Assembly: GCA_022448345.1 (NCBI GenBank) | Contig: JAKVCB010000008.1 | Location: 1-55,105, forward strand | DNA length: 55,105 bases | From: Pirellulales bacterium | GTDB lineage: Bacteria > Planctomycetota > Planctomycetia > Pirellulales > Lacipirellulaceae | Reading direction: 5' to 3' | Shown: positions 17,493 to 25,208 of the stretch, piece after piece | Layout: the number at the start of each line of letters is the position of its first letter | How positions within the stretch are numbered: position 1 is the stretch's first letter | The notes under the pieces: model-generated | Databases searched by the model: none | The model's input: only the letters and a program-made list of their open reading frames with translations | Told to the model about the DNA's origin: nothing | Made by a program: the position numbers and the translations under genes

Positions 17493-18752
17493 ATGGCTCA
17501 GACTCCCTTACGTCTGGTGCATGCCAGTGATTTACACCTGGAGCGACCCCCGTTCGGATTGGACAAAGTCCCGCCAGCTCTGCGGGATATTTTTGTCGAA
17601 GCCCCTTACCAGGCGGCCGAGCAGGTTTTTGAAACAGTCCTCTCGGAAGGAGCCGATGCCCTGCTGTTGGCGGGCGATGTCGTTGACGTTGCCCGTGCCG
17701 GCCCGCCATCGATTGTCTTCCTGATTGAGCAGTTTTCCCGCCTTGCCGACCGTGGCATTCCTGTTTTTTGGGCAGGTGGTTCCATTGATCCTCCCCACAG
17801 TTGGCCTCCTAGTGCCACATTGCCCGAAAACGTTCACCTGTTTCCGGTGGGCCATGTCGAATCGTTTGAACTTCGGCGCAAGGGGCATGTTGTTGCGCGG
17901 ATTCAGGGGACGAGTGCCGGGCAATCGCAGGTTGTCGAAGCGGGCCAATTCCATCGTGATCGAGAAGGATTATTCACCGTTGGAGTGGCTTATGGCACTG
18001 ATGCTTTGCCTGGCCGTGAGGGAGATCGAGTCCATTACATGGCCCTTGGTGGCCGGCATCAGCCGGGGACCGTCGACTGTGAGCCGGGAATAGCACATTA
18101 CTCGGGAACGCCTCAGGGACGGGGGCCCCGTGAGATCGGGCCTCACGGTTGCACGTTGGTTCAGATCGACGAAACCGGGCACGTACAAAATCAATTTATC
18201 GCCACCGATACCGTTCGTTGGCTTGAAGAAACGGTCGAGATTACCGCTTCGACTCGCAGCGAAGAGCTTGAAAAACGTCTGGAAACGAGCCTCGAAAAAC
18301 TCCAGGCCAGGCATCCTGGGGTCGAACTATTGATTTGCTGGCGTGTTTGCGGAGTCGGGCCTCTGGTGCACCGCTTACGAGCGGGTGGGTTGGCTGACGA
18401 AATTATCGACCGCCTGCGACGCACCTACGGCGAGCGGTCGCCTGCTGCCTACACTGCCACGATCGAAAGTGATTCGCCGCTGAGTGTCCCTGCCGAATGG
18501 TACGACGAACAAACGGTGGTCGGCGATTTGTTGCGGGAATTTAACCAGTTTGAAAAAGATGAGTCTTTGGCTCTCGAACTGTCCCGTTTCCTGCCGGCGG
18601 GAATGGAAAAAGATCCCCTGGCTGGAATTGCCGAAATTAGTTCGCCTGAGGTGCGGAATTGCCTCCTGCAGTCAGCTGTCAAACTCGGCGTGGACTTAAT
18701 CGACGTTCCGGTGGACGAAGCCCTCCAGCAGCAGGCCGAAGAAGCCGCCTAG
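17493..18752 (+). CDS. YhaO/SbcD-like metallophosphoesterase with degraded metal ligands
   Basis: A 419-residue protein of the DNA-repair exonuclease-type phosphoesterase family, placed just before an SMC-like ATPase as SbcD and YhaO are. Motifs I and II are intact: SDLHLE (residues 12-17) and AGDVVD (60-65). Motif III, normally GNHD, reads GSID (96-99). The His that normally follows in a VxxxH strand is Tyr167 (VGVAYG). The last motif, normally GHxH, reads GGRH (186-189). Three of five ligand motifs have therefore lost a residue, so nuclease activity as known for the family is doubtful; the protein may be structural or use a different site. The start ATG at 17493 has AAGGAGG 5-11 nt upstream; an in-frame ATG at 17304 adds 63 residues of non-conserved sequence. 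Confidence 0.8.
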   Translation: MAQTPLRLVHASDLHLERPPFGLDKVPPALRDIFVEAPYQAAEQVFETVLSEGADALLLAGDVVDVARAGPPSIVFLIEQFSRLADRGIPVFWAGGSIDPPHSWPPSATLPENVHLFPVGHVESFELRRKGHVVARIQGTSAGQSQVVEAGQFHRDREGLFTVGVAYGTDALPGREGDRVHYMALGGRHQPGTVDCEPGIAHYSGTPQGRGPREIGPHGCTLVQIDETGHVQNQFIATDTVRWLEETVEITASTRSEELEKRLETSLEKLQARHPGVELLICWRVCGVGPLVHRLRAGGLADEIIDRLRRTYGERSPAAYTATIESDSPLSVPAEWYDEQTVVGDLLREFNQFEKDESLALELSRFLPAGMEKDPLAGIAEISSPEVRNCLLQSAVKLGVDLIDVPVDEALQQQAEEAA

Positions 18753-18829
18753 CAGACCGGTTGCTTTTGCTCGATTGCCAAACTTTTGTCACCACACACG
18801 CCCATCGCTTGCCAATCCAGGAAATGACC

Positions 18830-21800
18830 ATGCGTATTACCGACCTTCATATTGATGGCTTTGGTGTCTGGCACGACCTGACGCTTCGCGCCTTATCGCC
18901 CGGGATGACCGTCTTTTATGGCCCCAACGAAGCAGGCAAGACCACCCTCCTGCAGTTTTTGCGGTCGGTGTTGTATGGGATTTCCCCAGAGCGGCGCAAG
19001 CAGTACCTCCCCCCTCTGGCGGGTGGCCTTCCAGGGGGATGGCTCAACGTGGACGGTGAACTGGGGGAGGTCAAAATCCAGCGGATTGCTGACCGGGGTC
19101 CAAAAGATGTGGGAAAGGTCACGATTTTTGCCTCCGACGGTATTGAGCACGGCGATCGGCAACTTCTGGAGGCGCTCGAGCACGTTGACGAGATGACGTA
19201 CAACAACGTCTTTGCAGTCGGTTTGCGCGAAATTCAAGAGCTGGGAACCTTGAGTGGGACGGCCGCAGCGCAGTGGCTTTACCGGCTTGCGTCGGGCGTG
19301 GATCGCGTTTCGCTGTACGACGTGATTCATCTTTTGCGAGGGTCTTTATCGCGATTGCTTAACGTGACGGATACCAAATCCACGATTCGGGAATTAGTGG
19401 AACGTCGTGAAGTGCTGCAGGGAGAACTCCACGAATTGATTGAGAAAGGGCGACGTTGGGCTCAGTCGGCGGTCAAGTTGCGCGAACTGGCAGATGAGAT
19501 TCAAGCAATGCAGGACGAGTCGAAGCAGCTTGGGAAGCAGGGACGCCATCTGGAAACTGCGATCAACCTCAAGCCACTTTGGATTCGACGAGACCAATTG
19601 GACAAACAGATTGCCTCGTACGATCATCTGGTTCCACTTTCCGATTCCGCCATTTCGGAACTTGAAGAATTGAATGAACGGATTGCCGCTCACCAGCGGG
19701 ATCGTGACCTTTGCAAGGCACAGCGGAAGCAACTCCGTAGCGAGGTTAAATCCCTTAATATCAACCAAATGCTCGAGGTAAATACTTCTCGGCTCCTGGG
19801 TCTCGAAGAACAGCAGGAATGGATCGGGGGACTCGAGCGGCAAATGGAAGAACTGGACGAAGAAATCGTTGCATTGGAAAATCGATGCGAAGCTGAACAG
19901 ACCCAGCTGGTGAACCGTTGGCTGGGAGACGGTGTTCACGCGGGACCTGTTTCACCCGACTTGTTAGACCAGTTGCAGCCCCAGGCGCGGGCGATTGAGG
20001 CAGCCAAGACGCTTGTCGATCAGGCTGAAGCGGAATTGGCGGCACGCCATCACAGCGAACGCAACTATCGTGACCAGTTAACGACGGCTGTGGCTAACAG
20101 CGACAAAAGGGGCTTGCCTGGCGATATTGAGGCGACCACCAACCTGGTGGCTACTTTGCGTCACCGGCTGGAAGTAGAGCAGCGCGTTGGGCAGGCGCGG
20201 AGCAAGCTTCGTAACTTGGAGCAGAAGAATTATGAATTTGCCGAAAGTCAGCTTTTGTCACTCAACTGGTTTTCGTTTCTGTTGATTGCGTTTGTTGTCA
20301 GTTGTGTCCTGGCTGGTTCACGGTTGATTGGATGGCTTCCGGAGGGCTCGATGCTTCATCTGCTCGCTGGCTGGGTTGGGCCGTTGGGCATTGTTGGTTG
20401 CATTGCTGCCGTTGTAGGGAAGTTTGTCCGTGAGTGGATGGCGGGGGATCGATTTGATGCTTGGGAGTTGGAACGGGAGCACGCAGAAGAGAGCCTCAAG
20501 CAGGCCGAGGAAGAACAGGAAAAGCTGGCCCAGGAGGTTCCTCTTGCCAAGGGGTCCGCAGCCTTGAAGTTGGAGCAGGCGGAACACCACTTGAGCGAAC
20601 TCGAAAAGACCCTGCCGGTTGAAAATGAACGTCGAGTGGCCCAGCAAGAGATTGTGACCGCCGAGTCGCGGCTTGAACAAGCTCGAAAGAAACATGAAGT
20701 GGCTCTCAGTAACTGGCAAAACAAAGTGCGGTCTCTGGGGTTGGCCGAGACGGTCAAGCCGGTGGACATTGATGGGATTAACCGCAATTCGCGGCAGTTG
20801 GAAGATTTTCAAGAGCGGAAAGCCGGTCGTTGTGAAGAGCGCGACCGGCGCCATCGCGAGTTCGAGGCCGTTGTCAAACGAATCCGCAACCTGGCCATTG
20901 AGGCAAGCCTGGTCGAAGAAGCAATGACGCCGCTGGAGCAACTGGAACACATGCTGGAAGTTCACCGGGTCCAGCAAGACCAGCTCAAGCGACGCGATAC
21001 CTTAAAAGTAAGAGCTAGAAAACTCAAAGCGGAGGAAACGCGACACGCCCGAGTAGTCCAGCAACTGACAGGACGTCGTGAGGCCATGTTTCAGCAGTGG
21101 GGTGTGGAGGATGAGCCTGAGTTGCGTCAATTGGCTGATAAGCATGCCAAGGGTGATAAGCTCCGTGAAAAACGCAAAGGTCTTTGTCGAGAAATCGTGG
21201 CCGCCATTGGACGGCGGGGTTCGGAAAAAGACTTTGCTGCTTTTATGGTCCCGGAAAAGATCGAGTCTCTGCAGGAAGAGTTGCAGGCCATTACCGCCCG
21301 CGATGAGCAGCTCGTCGCTGAACTTAAAGAGCTCTTGGAACGGAGGGGGCAACTGGTTGAACAGCAACGTCACCGCGCCGAAGATCGTTCCCTGGCCTAT
21401 AAGCAGTTGGAGATCGACGAAATAGATCAACAGATATACAGGGCCCGGAAAGCGTGGCGCGAGCGGGCAGTCGTTTACTGTATGCTGGAGCGAATTCAGA
21501 AAGAATACGAAAAGAACAGGCAGCCCGAAACGCTACTGGAAGCCTCCGGTTACCTGCGAAAGCTTACCGATGGGCGCTACACGCGTGTGTGGACCCCCTT
21601 GGCCATGGACGTGTTGTTTGTCGAAACGGCCGATGGCGAGTCGCTGCCTGTGGAAGTGCTCAGTACCGGTACACGCGAGCAATTGTTTGTGAGTCTAAGA
21701 ATGGCGATGGTGGCTATGTATGGACGGCGTGGTATTCAACTACCCATGATTCTGGACGATGTCCTGGTGAATTTTGATGCCGATCGTACCAGGACGGCTG

Positions 21801-22384
21801 TGCAAGTTTTGCATGATTTTTCCAAGCAAGGGCACCAGCTGTTATTTTTTACATGCCACAAACATGTATGGAGAATGTTTCAGGAAATCAAAGCCGATGC
21901 GCGTAACTTGCCGGACCGGTTTGAACCCGGTACTTCGTTAGAACCAGTGCAAGCCAGCGTGATTCAACCCCAGGATATCGATTCGGAACCCTGGGAAGTG
22001 GACAAGGAGGGAAAAGAGGTTGGGGAGTCGCGATTTGATCGCGTTCCTGAACACGCCCAGGAGCGGAAAATCAAGCAGATTGAAATCGTCCAATCGTCCG
22101 AGCCGCTGCCTGATTATTCGTACGAGGAAACGCTCGATCTTGAGCCTCCTCCGGTCACAGAGTTCGAGTACGAATTTGAAGATCCCAACCAACCCGACAG
22201 TCAGCCGGTCGAAGTGGAGTATACGTGGGCCACTCGGATGGAAGTCGCGTCGACAGGGGGCTCGCCGACACCTCAAGAGGAGCATGCGGTGGGACAAAAT
22301 GTCGATCCAATGGTCCAGCCACTCGCAGGCGTTGGTGGATCGGTTGGCAGAGACCAGCAGGGGAGTCCCGATTCGGGTCGCTAG
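18830..22384 (+). CDS. YhaN-like AAA/SMC-type ATPase with membrane hairpin in the coiled coil
   Basis: A 1184-residue ATPase of the Rad50/SbcC/YhaN type. Walker A GPNEAGKTT is at residues 31-39; long coiled coils follow on both sides of a central hydrophobic region. The ABC signature equivalent LSTGTREQLF lies near 943 and Walker B MILDDVLVNFD near 972. Two predicted transmembrane helices (about 478-500 and 515-538) replace the Rad50 zinc hook, as in B. subtilis YhaN, so the coiled-coil apex would be inserted in the membrane. A tail of about 170 residues, rich in Glu, Pro and Gln, follows the head. It starts 78 nt after the phosphoesterase gene; ATG at 18830 with AGGA 7 nt upstream is preferred over ATG at 18824. 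The two proteins probably form one complex acting on DNA ends near the membrane, by analogy only. Confidence 0.82.
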   Translation: MRITDLHIDGFGVWHDLTLRALSPGMTVFYGPNEAGKTTLLQFLRSVLYGISPERRKQYLPPLAGGLPGGWLNVDGELGEVKIQRIADRGPKDVGKVTIFASDGIEHGDRQLLEALEHVDEMTYNNVFAVGLREIQELGTLSGTAAAQWLYRLASGVDRVSLYDVIHLLRGSLSRLLNVTDTKSTIRELVERREVLQGELHELIEKGRRWAQSAVKLRELADEIQAMQDESKQLGKQGRHLETAINLKPLWIRRDQLDKQIASYDHLVPLSDSAISELEELNERIAAHQRDRDLCKAQRKQLRSEVKSLNINQMLEVNTSRLLGLEEQQEWIGGLERQMEELDEEIVALENRCEAEQTQLVNRWLGDGVHAGPVSPDLLDQLQPQARAIEAAKTLVDQAEAELAARHHSERNYRDQLTTAVANSDKRGLPGDIEATTNLVATLRHRLEVEQRVGQARSKLRNLEQKNYEFAESQLLSLNWFSFLLIAFVVSCVLAGSRLIGWLPEGSMLHLLAGWVGPLGIVGCIAAVVGKFVREWMAGDRFDAWELEREHAEESLKQAEEEQEKLAQEVPLAKGSAALKLEQAEHHLSELEKTLPVENERRVAQQEIVTAESRLEQARKKHEVALSNWQNKVRSLGLAETVKPVDIDGINRNSRQLEDFQERKAGRCEERDRRHREFEAVVKRIRNLAIEASLVEEAMTPLEQLEHMLEVHRVQQDQLKRRDTLKVRARKLKAEETRHARVVQQLTGRREAMFQQWGVEDEPELRQLADKHAKGDKLREKRKGLCREIVAAIGRRGSEKDFAAFMVPEKIESLQEELQAITARDEQLVAELKELLERRGQLVEQQRHRAEDRSLAYKQLEIDEIDQQIYRARKAWRERAVVYCMLERIQKEYEKNRQPETLLEASGYLRKLTDGRYTRVWTPLAMDVLFVETADGESLPVEVLSTGTREQLFVSLRMAMVAMYGRRGIQLPMILDDVLVNFDADRTRTAVQVLHDFSKQGHQLLFFTCHKHVWRMFQEIKADARNLPDRFEPGTSLEPVQASVIQPQDIDSEPWEVDKEGKEVGESRFDRVPEHAQERKIKQIEIVQSSEPLPDYSYEETLDLEPPPVTEFEYEFEDPNQPDSQPVEVEYTWATRMEVASTGGSPTPQEEHAVGQNVDPMVQPLAGVGGSVGRDQQGSPDSGR

Positions 22385-22441
22385 GTTACTCGAGTTCGCC
22401 GGAGACTTTCAAGGCGTGCCACTGACGTCGCACAGGTGAAG

Positions 22442-22573
22442 ATGGTTCTGAAGCCGATCAGTAGACTGTTTGGTTTTTTCAGCAGGATTCCGACCGTCTT
22501 TGTGAAGCGTCGCACGGATGGCCAGGATCCCTCGAGGTCACCTCGCTCGGTGTCGACGGGTGAGGGGTGGTAA
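22442..22573 (+). CDS. Possible 43-residue basic peptide
   Basis: A short ORF fills the gap between the YhaN-like gene and the convergent proline-rich gene. It starts at an ATG preceded by CAGGTGAAG and ends exactly one base before the opposite stop. The product is basic with a hydrophobic, amphipathic beginning (MVLKPISRLFGFFSRIP) and a polar Arg/Ser end. No family is recognised. It could be a small protein co-transcribed with the ATPase, a displaced piece of it, or chance. Confidence 0.25.
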   Translation: MVLKPISRLFGFFSRIPTVFVKRRTDGQDPSRSPRSVSTGEGW

Positions 22574-23857
22574 TCAGCCCTCGCCCTTCTCGGTTCGCCT
22601 TAAGGGCCGTGTTCCCCGGCGGATGGCCGACAGGTACTTGTACCGGACGTCAAGATAACTGAAGCCTAGAAAGAGATTGGCTCCCAGCGACCCCATTAGG
22701 CCGATGCCCGTCATAATCAGTGGAATCCAGTGTTGCTGTGGGAGGGGAGGTGGTCCGGTGGGATTTAAACCTGCTGGCTGAAACAGTGAGGCATCCCGGT
22801 ATGGGCCCGGATTAGGGATGGGAGTAAGGGGTGGTTGGCCGCTGCCATAATTTCGCGAACCGTTATTAAAACTGGTCAGCGGGGGAGCATTGTTGAATGC
22901 CGTCGCAGAGGGTGTTTGTGCTGCGATGGAGGGGGCCGGTTGTGGTTGGCCAGCAGGAGAAGGCCAGCGGCTACTATTCGTGAAGGAATTGCTACCCGCG
23001 ACTGTTTTGTTTTGTCGATCCACAGGCGTGACATTGACCAGGCCAACAGGGGCCAGTTGCGGAGCGGTAGGGGTTACGACCGGTGGCGGGGTGGCGACGG
23101 TGGGAAGTTCACCTGCTTGATGGAGGTTGCTTGGCGGTCCGTTGGCTGGGAAAGCGACTCCGCCGGTGCCCCCGGAACCCATATTCCATTTTGTCGCAGG
23201 TATTTGCGAGTTGGTTGCCGGGCGCCGATTGGCAAATGGGTTGAAGCCCGCATCGCCAAGGCCGCTGGTAGATAGAGTTGGCTGGGTGTTCAGCGGGGGG
23301 GCGGCAAGCTGGTCGGTGGTCGTCGCAGGTGGGGCTGCCAACGGTTGTCTGGCGGCTGTTGCCTGGGGAGTTTGTGGCGGATGCGGAGGAGGATTCACCA
23401 AGCGTTCGGTAGTTTTGGTAACCGCTGCGCCTGCACTCTGGAGTTGCTTGCTGGTATCGCCGATGAAGTCGGCGGTCACTTGTTGAACCGTTTTGAGAGG
23501 GCCGGGCGATGAAGTGCTAAACGTTCGATCGTATGCCCGCGCTAACTCGTTGCCTGTTTTTCGAGCGGCCTGGTTCAAGGTATTCCCCAGGCCAGACCCT
23601 CCGCCGGTAGTGAGATTGGCTGGCGCTGCTGGGGGGCTGGGGCTTGCCCCGCCGGTGGGTTCGTATCGACCGGCGGAGGTAGTATTCCCGTTCCAGCCTC
23701 CGGTAAGTTGCTGATACGTTGTCCGGTGAAGCGGTGCCTGTTGAACGGGCTTTACGGGGACCAACTCTGGCGAGTGTGGGGGAACTTCTGCAGCCAGAGT
23801 GGGACAGTAAGCGACGGCTAAAACGACAAAGAGCGGGGAAAATTTGAAAGGATGCAT
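22574..23857 (-). CDS. Proline-rich secreted or membrane-anchored protein of unknown function
   Basis: A 427-residue protein. Residues 1-23 form a signal peptide (MHPFKFSPLFVVLAVAYCPTLAAE). Residues about 25-375 are low complexity, rich in Pro, Ala, Thr, Asn and Gln, with no folded domain seen except a short helical patch near NTLNQAARKTGNELARAYDRTF. Near residue 385 there is one transmembrane helix (IPLIMTGIGLMGSLGANLFLG) followed by a basic tail (RYKYLSAIRRGTRPLRR). The topology suggests an exported disordered domain tethered to the membrane, with the basic tail in the cytoplasm. I know of similar Pro-rich proteins in planctomycetes only as hypotheticals. ATG at 23857; GGAA lies 8 nt upstream. 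Confidence 0.7.
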   Translation of the reverse strand: MHPFKFSPLFVVLAVAYCPTLAAEVPPHSPELVPVKPVQQAPLHRTTYQQLTGGWNGNTTSAGRYEPTGGASPSPPAAPANLTTGGGSGLGNTLNQAARKTGNELARAYDRTFSTSSPGPLKTVQQVTADFIGDTSKQLQSAGAAVTKTTERLVNPPPHPPQTPQATAARQPLAAPPATTTDQLAAPPLNTQPTLSTSGLGDAGFNPFANRRPATNSQIPATKWNMGSGGTGGVAFPANGPPSNLHQAGELPTVATPPPVVTPTAPQLAPVGLVNVTPVDRQNKTVAGSNSFTNSSRWPSPAGQPQPAPSIAAQTPSATAFNNAPPLTSFNNGSRNYGSGQPPLTPIPNPGPYRDASLFQPAGLNPTGPPPLPQQHWIPLIMTGIGLMGSLGANLFLGFSYLDVRYKYLSAIRRGTRPLRRTEKGEG

Positions 23858-24079
23858 CTTGACGATTCCATTCGAAAAAAGTTCGACGCGGGAAGGTGCA
23901 CAGTCGATCTCTCGCCCACGAATTGTTGAAGACCAGCCGCACCGCCCGCATTCTATCGCTGCGGAGAGGATCCACCTAGAGAAATCGTAAACAGTCCTTA
24001 CCCGTTGGTAGCGTCAGAGAATGGAGTCGTGCAACGGTCTTGCCGTGGCCTCCCCCAGCGGTGCATACTGGATTCTCAG

Positions 24080-24153
24080 TGGTATTTTAGCCTCTCACGG
24101 TGGTATTTCAGTTGCTAGCTTCTCTAAGGACGAGCTTTCCATGGTATTCTGGA
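24080..24153. repeat. Three phased direct repeats (TGGTATTYNRG) before the GT2 gene
   Basis: TGGTATTTTAG (24080-24090), TGGTATTTCAG (24101-24111) and TGGTATTCTGG (24143-24153) start 21 and 42 bp apart, whole multiples of about two helical turns, on one face of the DNA. The last copy ends 41 nt before the GT2 ATG. The arrangement fits binding sites of a transcription factor. No clear -35/-10 pair was recognised nearby. The rest of the 337-nt gap 23858-24194 shows nothing else. Confidence 0.4.
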
Positions 24154-24194
24154 GATAAGGCAGTCAAGCATTCCTGGCATTTTCGGACGTTTCC

Positions 24195-25193
24195 ATGATT
24201 TCGGTCATTATTTCTGTTTACGACGAGGCAGAGAGCATTGAGGAGCTTCATGATCAGCTTCATGAGCTTGCTTCGTCGTTTGAGGATACGTTGGAAATCA
24301 TTTTTGTGGATGATGGCTCACGAGACGGGAGTTGGTCGCTGATTTCTCAACTGGCAAGCCAGGATCCTCGGGTGCTTGGGATTCGTTTTCGGCGAAATTT
24401 TGGCAAGGCGGCTGCCCTCGCCGCTGGTTTTGATGCTGCCCGGGGAGAACGGATCGTTACGCTCGATGGCGATTTGCAGGATGATCCGGCGGAAATCCCC
24501 AAGTTGCTGGCTCGCCTCGGGTCGGATTGTGATGTGGCCTGTGGTTGGAAGCAGCCGCGCCATGACCCCTGGCATAAGGTGATTCCTTCCTGGGTATTCA
24601 ACCGGTTGGTTGGTTGGCTGACGGGGGTATTGCTCCACGACCACAATTGCGGGCTAAAGGCTTTTCGGCGGGATGTTGTTCATGAGATCCGTCTCTACGG
24701 AGAATTGCATCGGTTTATTCCGGTTCTCGCCGCGTCGCGCGGATTTCGTGTTGCGGAAGTTGTGATCAACCATCGACCTCGTAAGCATGGGAAATCGAAA
24801 TATGGCGTGGAGCGTTTTACCAAAGGTTTTCTCGACTTGCTGTCGGTTAAATTCATTACGGGCTACGGAGACCGTCCCCAACATCTTCTTGGTACTGTAG
24901 GGCTCTTGTCGTTTCTCTTGGGAGGGCTGGGGATGCTCATTCTGGCGACACAGTGGTGTGGCAGTCGCCTGATCGATGGAGTGCAGCCTGTGCATTTACA
25001 CCAAACTGCAGCCCTTTATTATTCCCTGGCGTTATGTATCTTAGGGGCTCAGTTTCTATCGATCGGGTTGCTTGGCGAAATGATTGCTGCATTCCTGGCG
25101 CGAGATATGGATACGTATTCTATTGCCGAACATACTGAGCCGGCGGTTGATTCCAAGGCAGACCATGCCGAGCCGCGAACCAAAACACAATAA
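24195..25193 (+). CDS. GT2 glycosyltransferase, polyprenyl-phosphate type (DPM1/GtrB-like)
   Basis: A 332-residue membrane-bound transferase. The N-terminal 215 residues are a GT-A fold: IISVYDEAESI, VDDGSRDGS (38-46) and the metal-binding DGDLQDDP (91-98), then the HRPRKHGKSKYG motif near 195 typical of enzymes that put a sugar onto undecaprenyl or dolichyl phosphate. Two transmembrane helices follow (about 236-258 and 275-300), then a polar tail. Such enzymes make the lipid-linked sugar used by GT-C or flippase systems for envelope glycosylation. The downstream gene, 15 nt away, encodes a polytopic membrane protein that may be the consumer. The sugar is unknown. Confidence 0.88.
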   Translation: MISVIISVYDEAESIEELHDQLHELASSFEDTLEIIFVDDGSRDGSWSLISQLASQDPRVLGIRFRRNFGKAAALAAGFDAARGERIVTLDGDLQDDPAEIPKLLARLGSDCDVACGWKQPRHDPWHKVIPSWVFNRLVGWLTGVLLHDHNCGLKAFRRDVVHEIRLYGELHRFIPVLAASRGFRVAEVVINHRPRKHGKSKYGVERFTKGFLDLLSVKFITGYGDRPQHLLGTVGLLSFLLGGLGMLILATQWCGSRLIDGVQPVHLHQTAALYYSLALCILGAQFLSIGLLGEMIAAFLARDMDTYSIAEHTEPAVDSKADHAEPRTKTQ

Positions 25194-25208
25194 CCGCAGT
25201 CATTTTTC

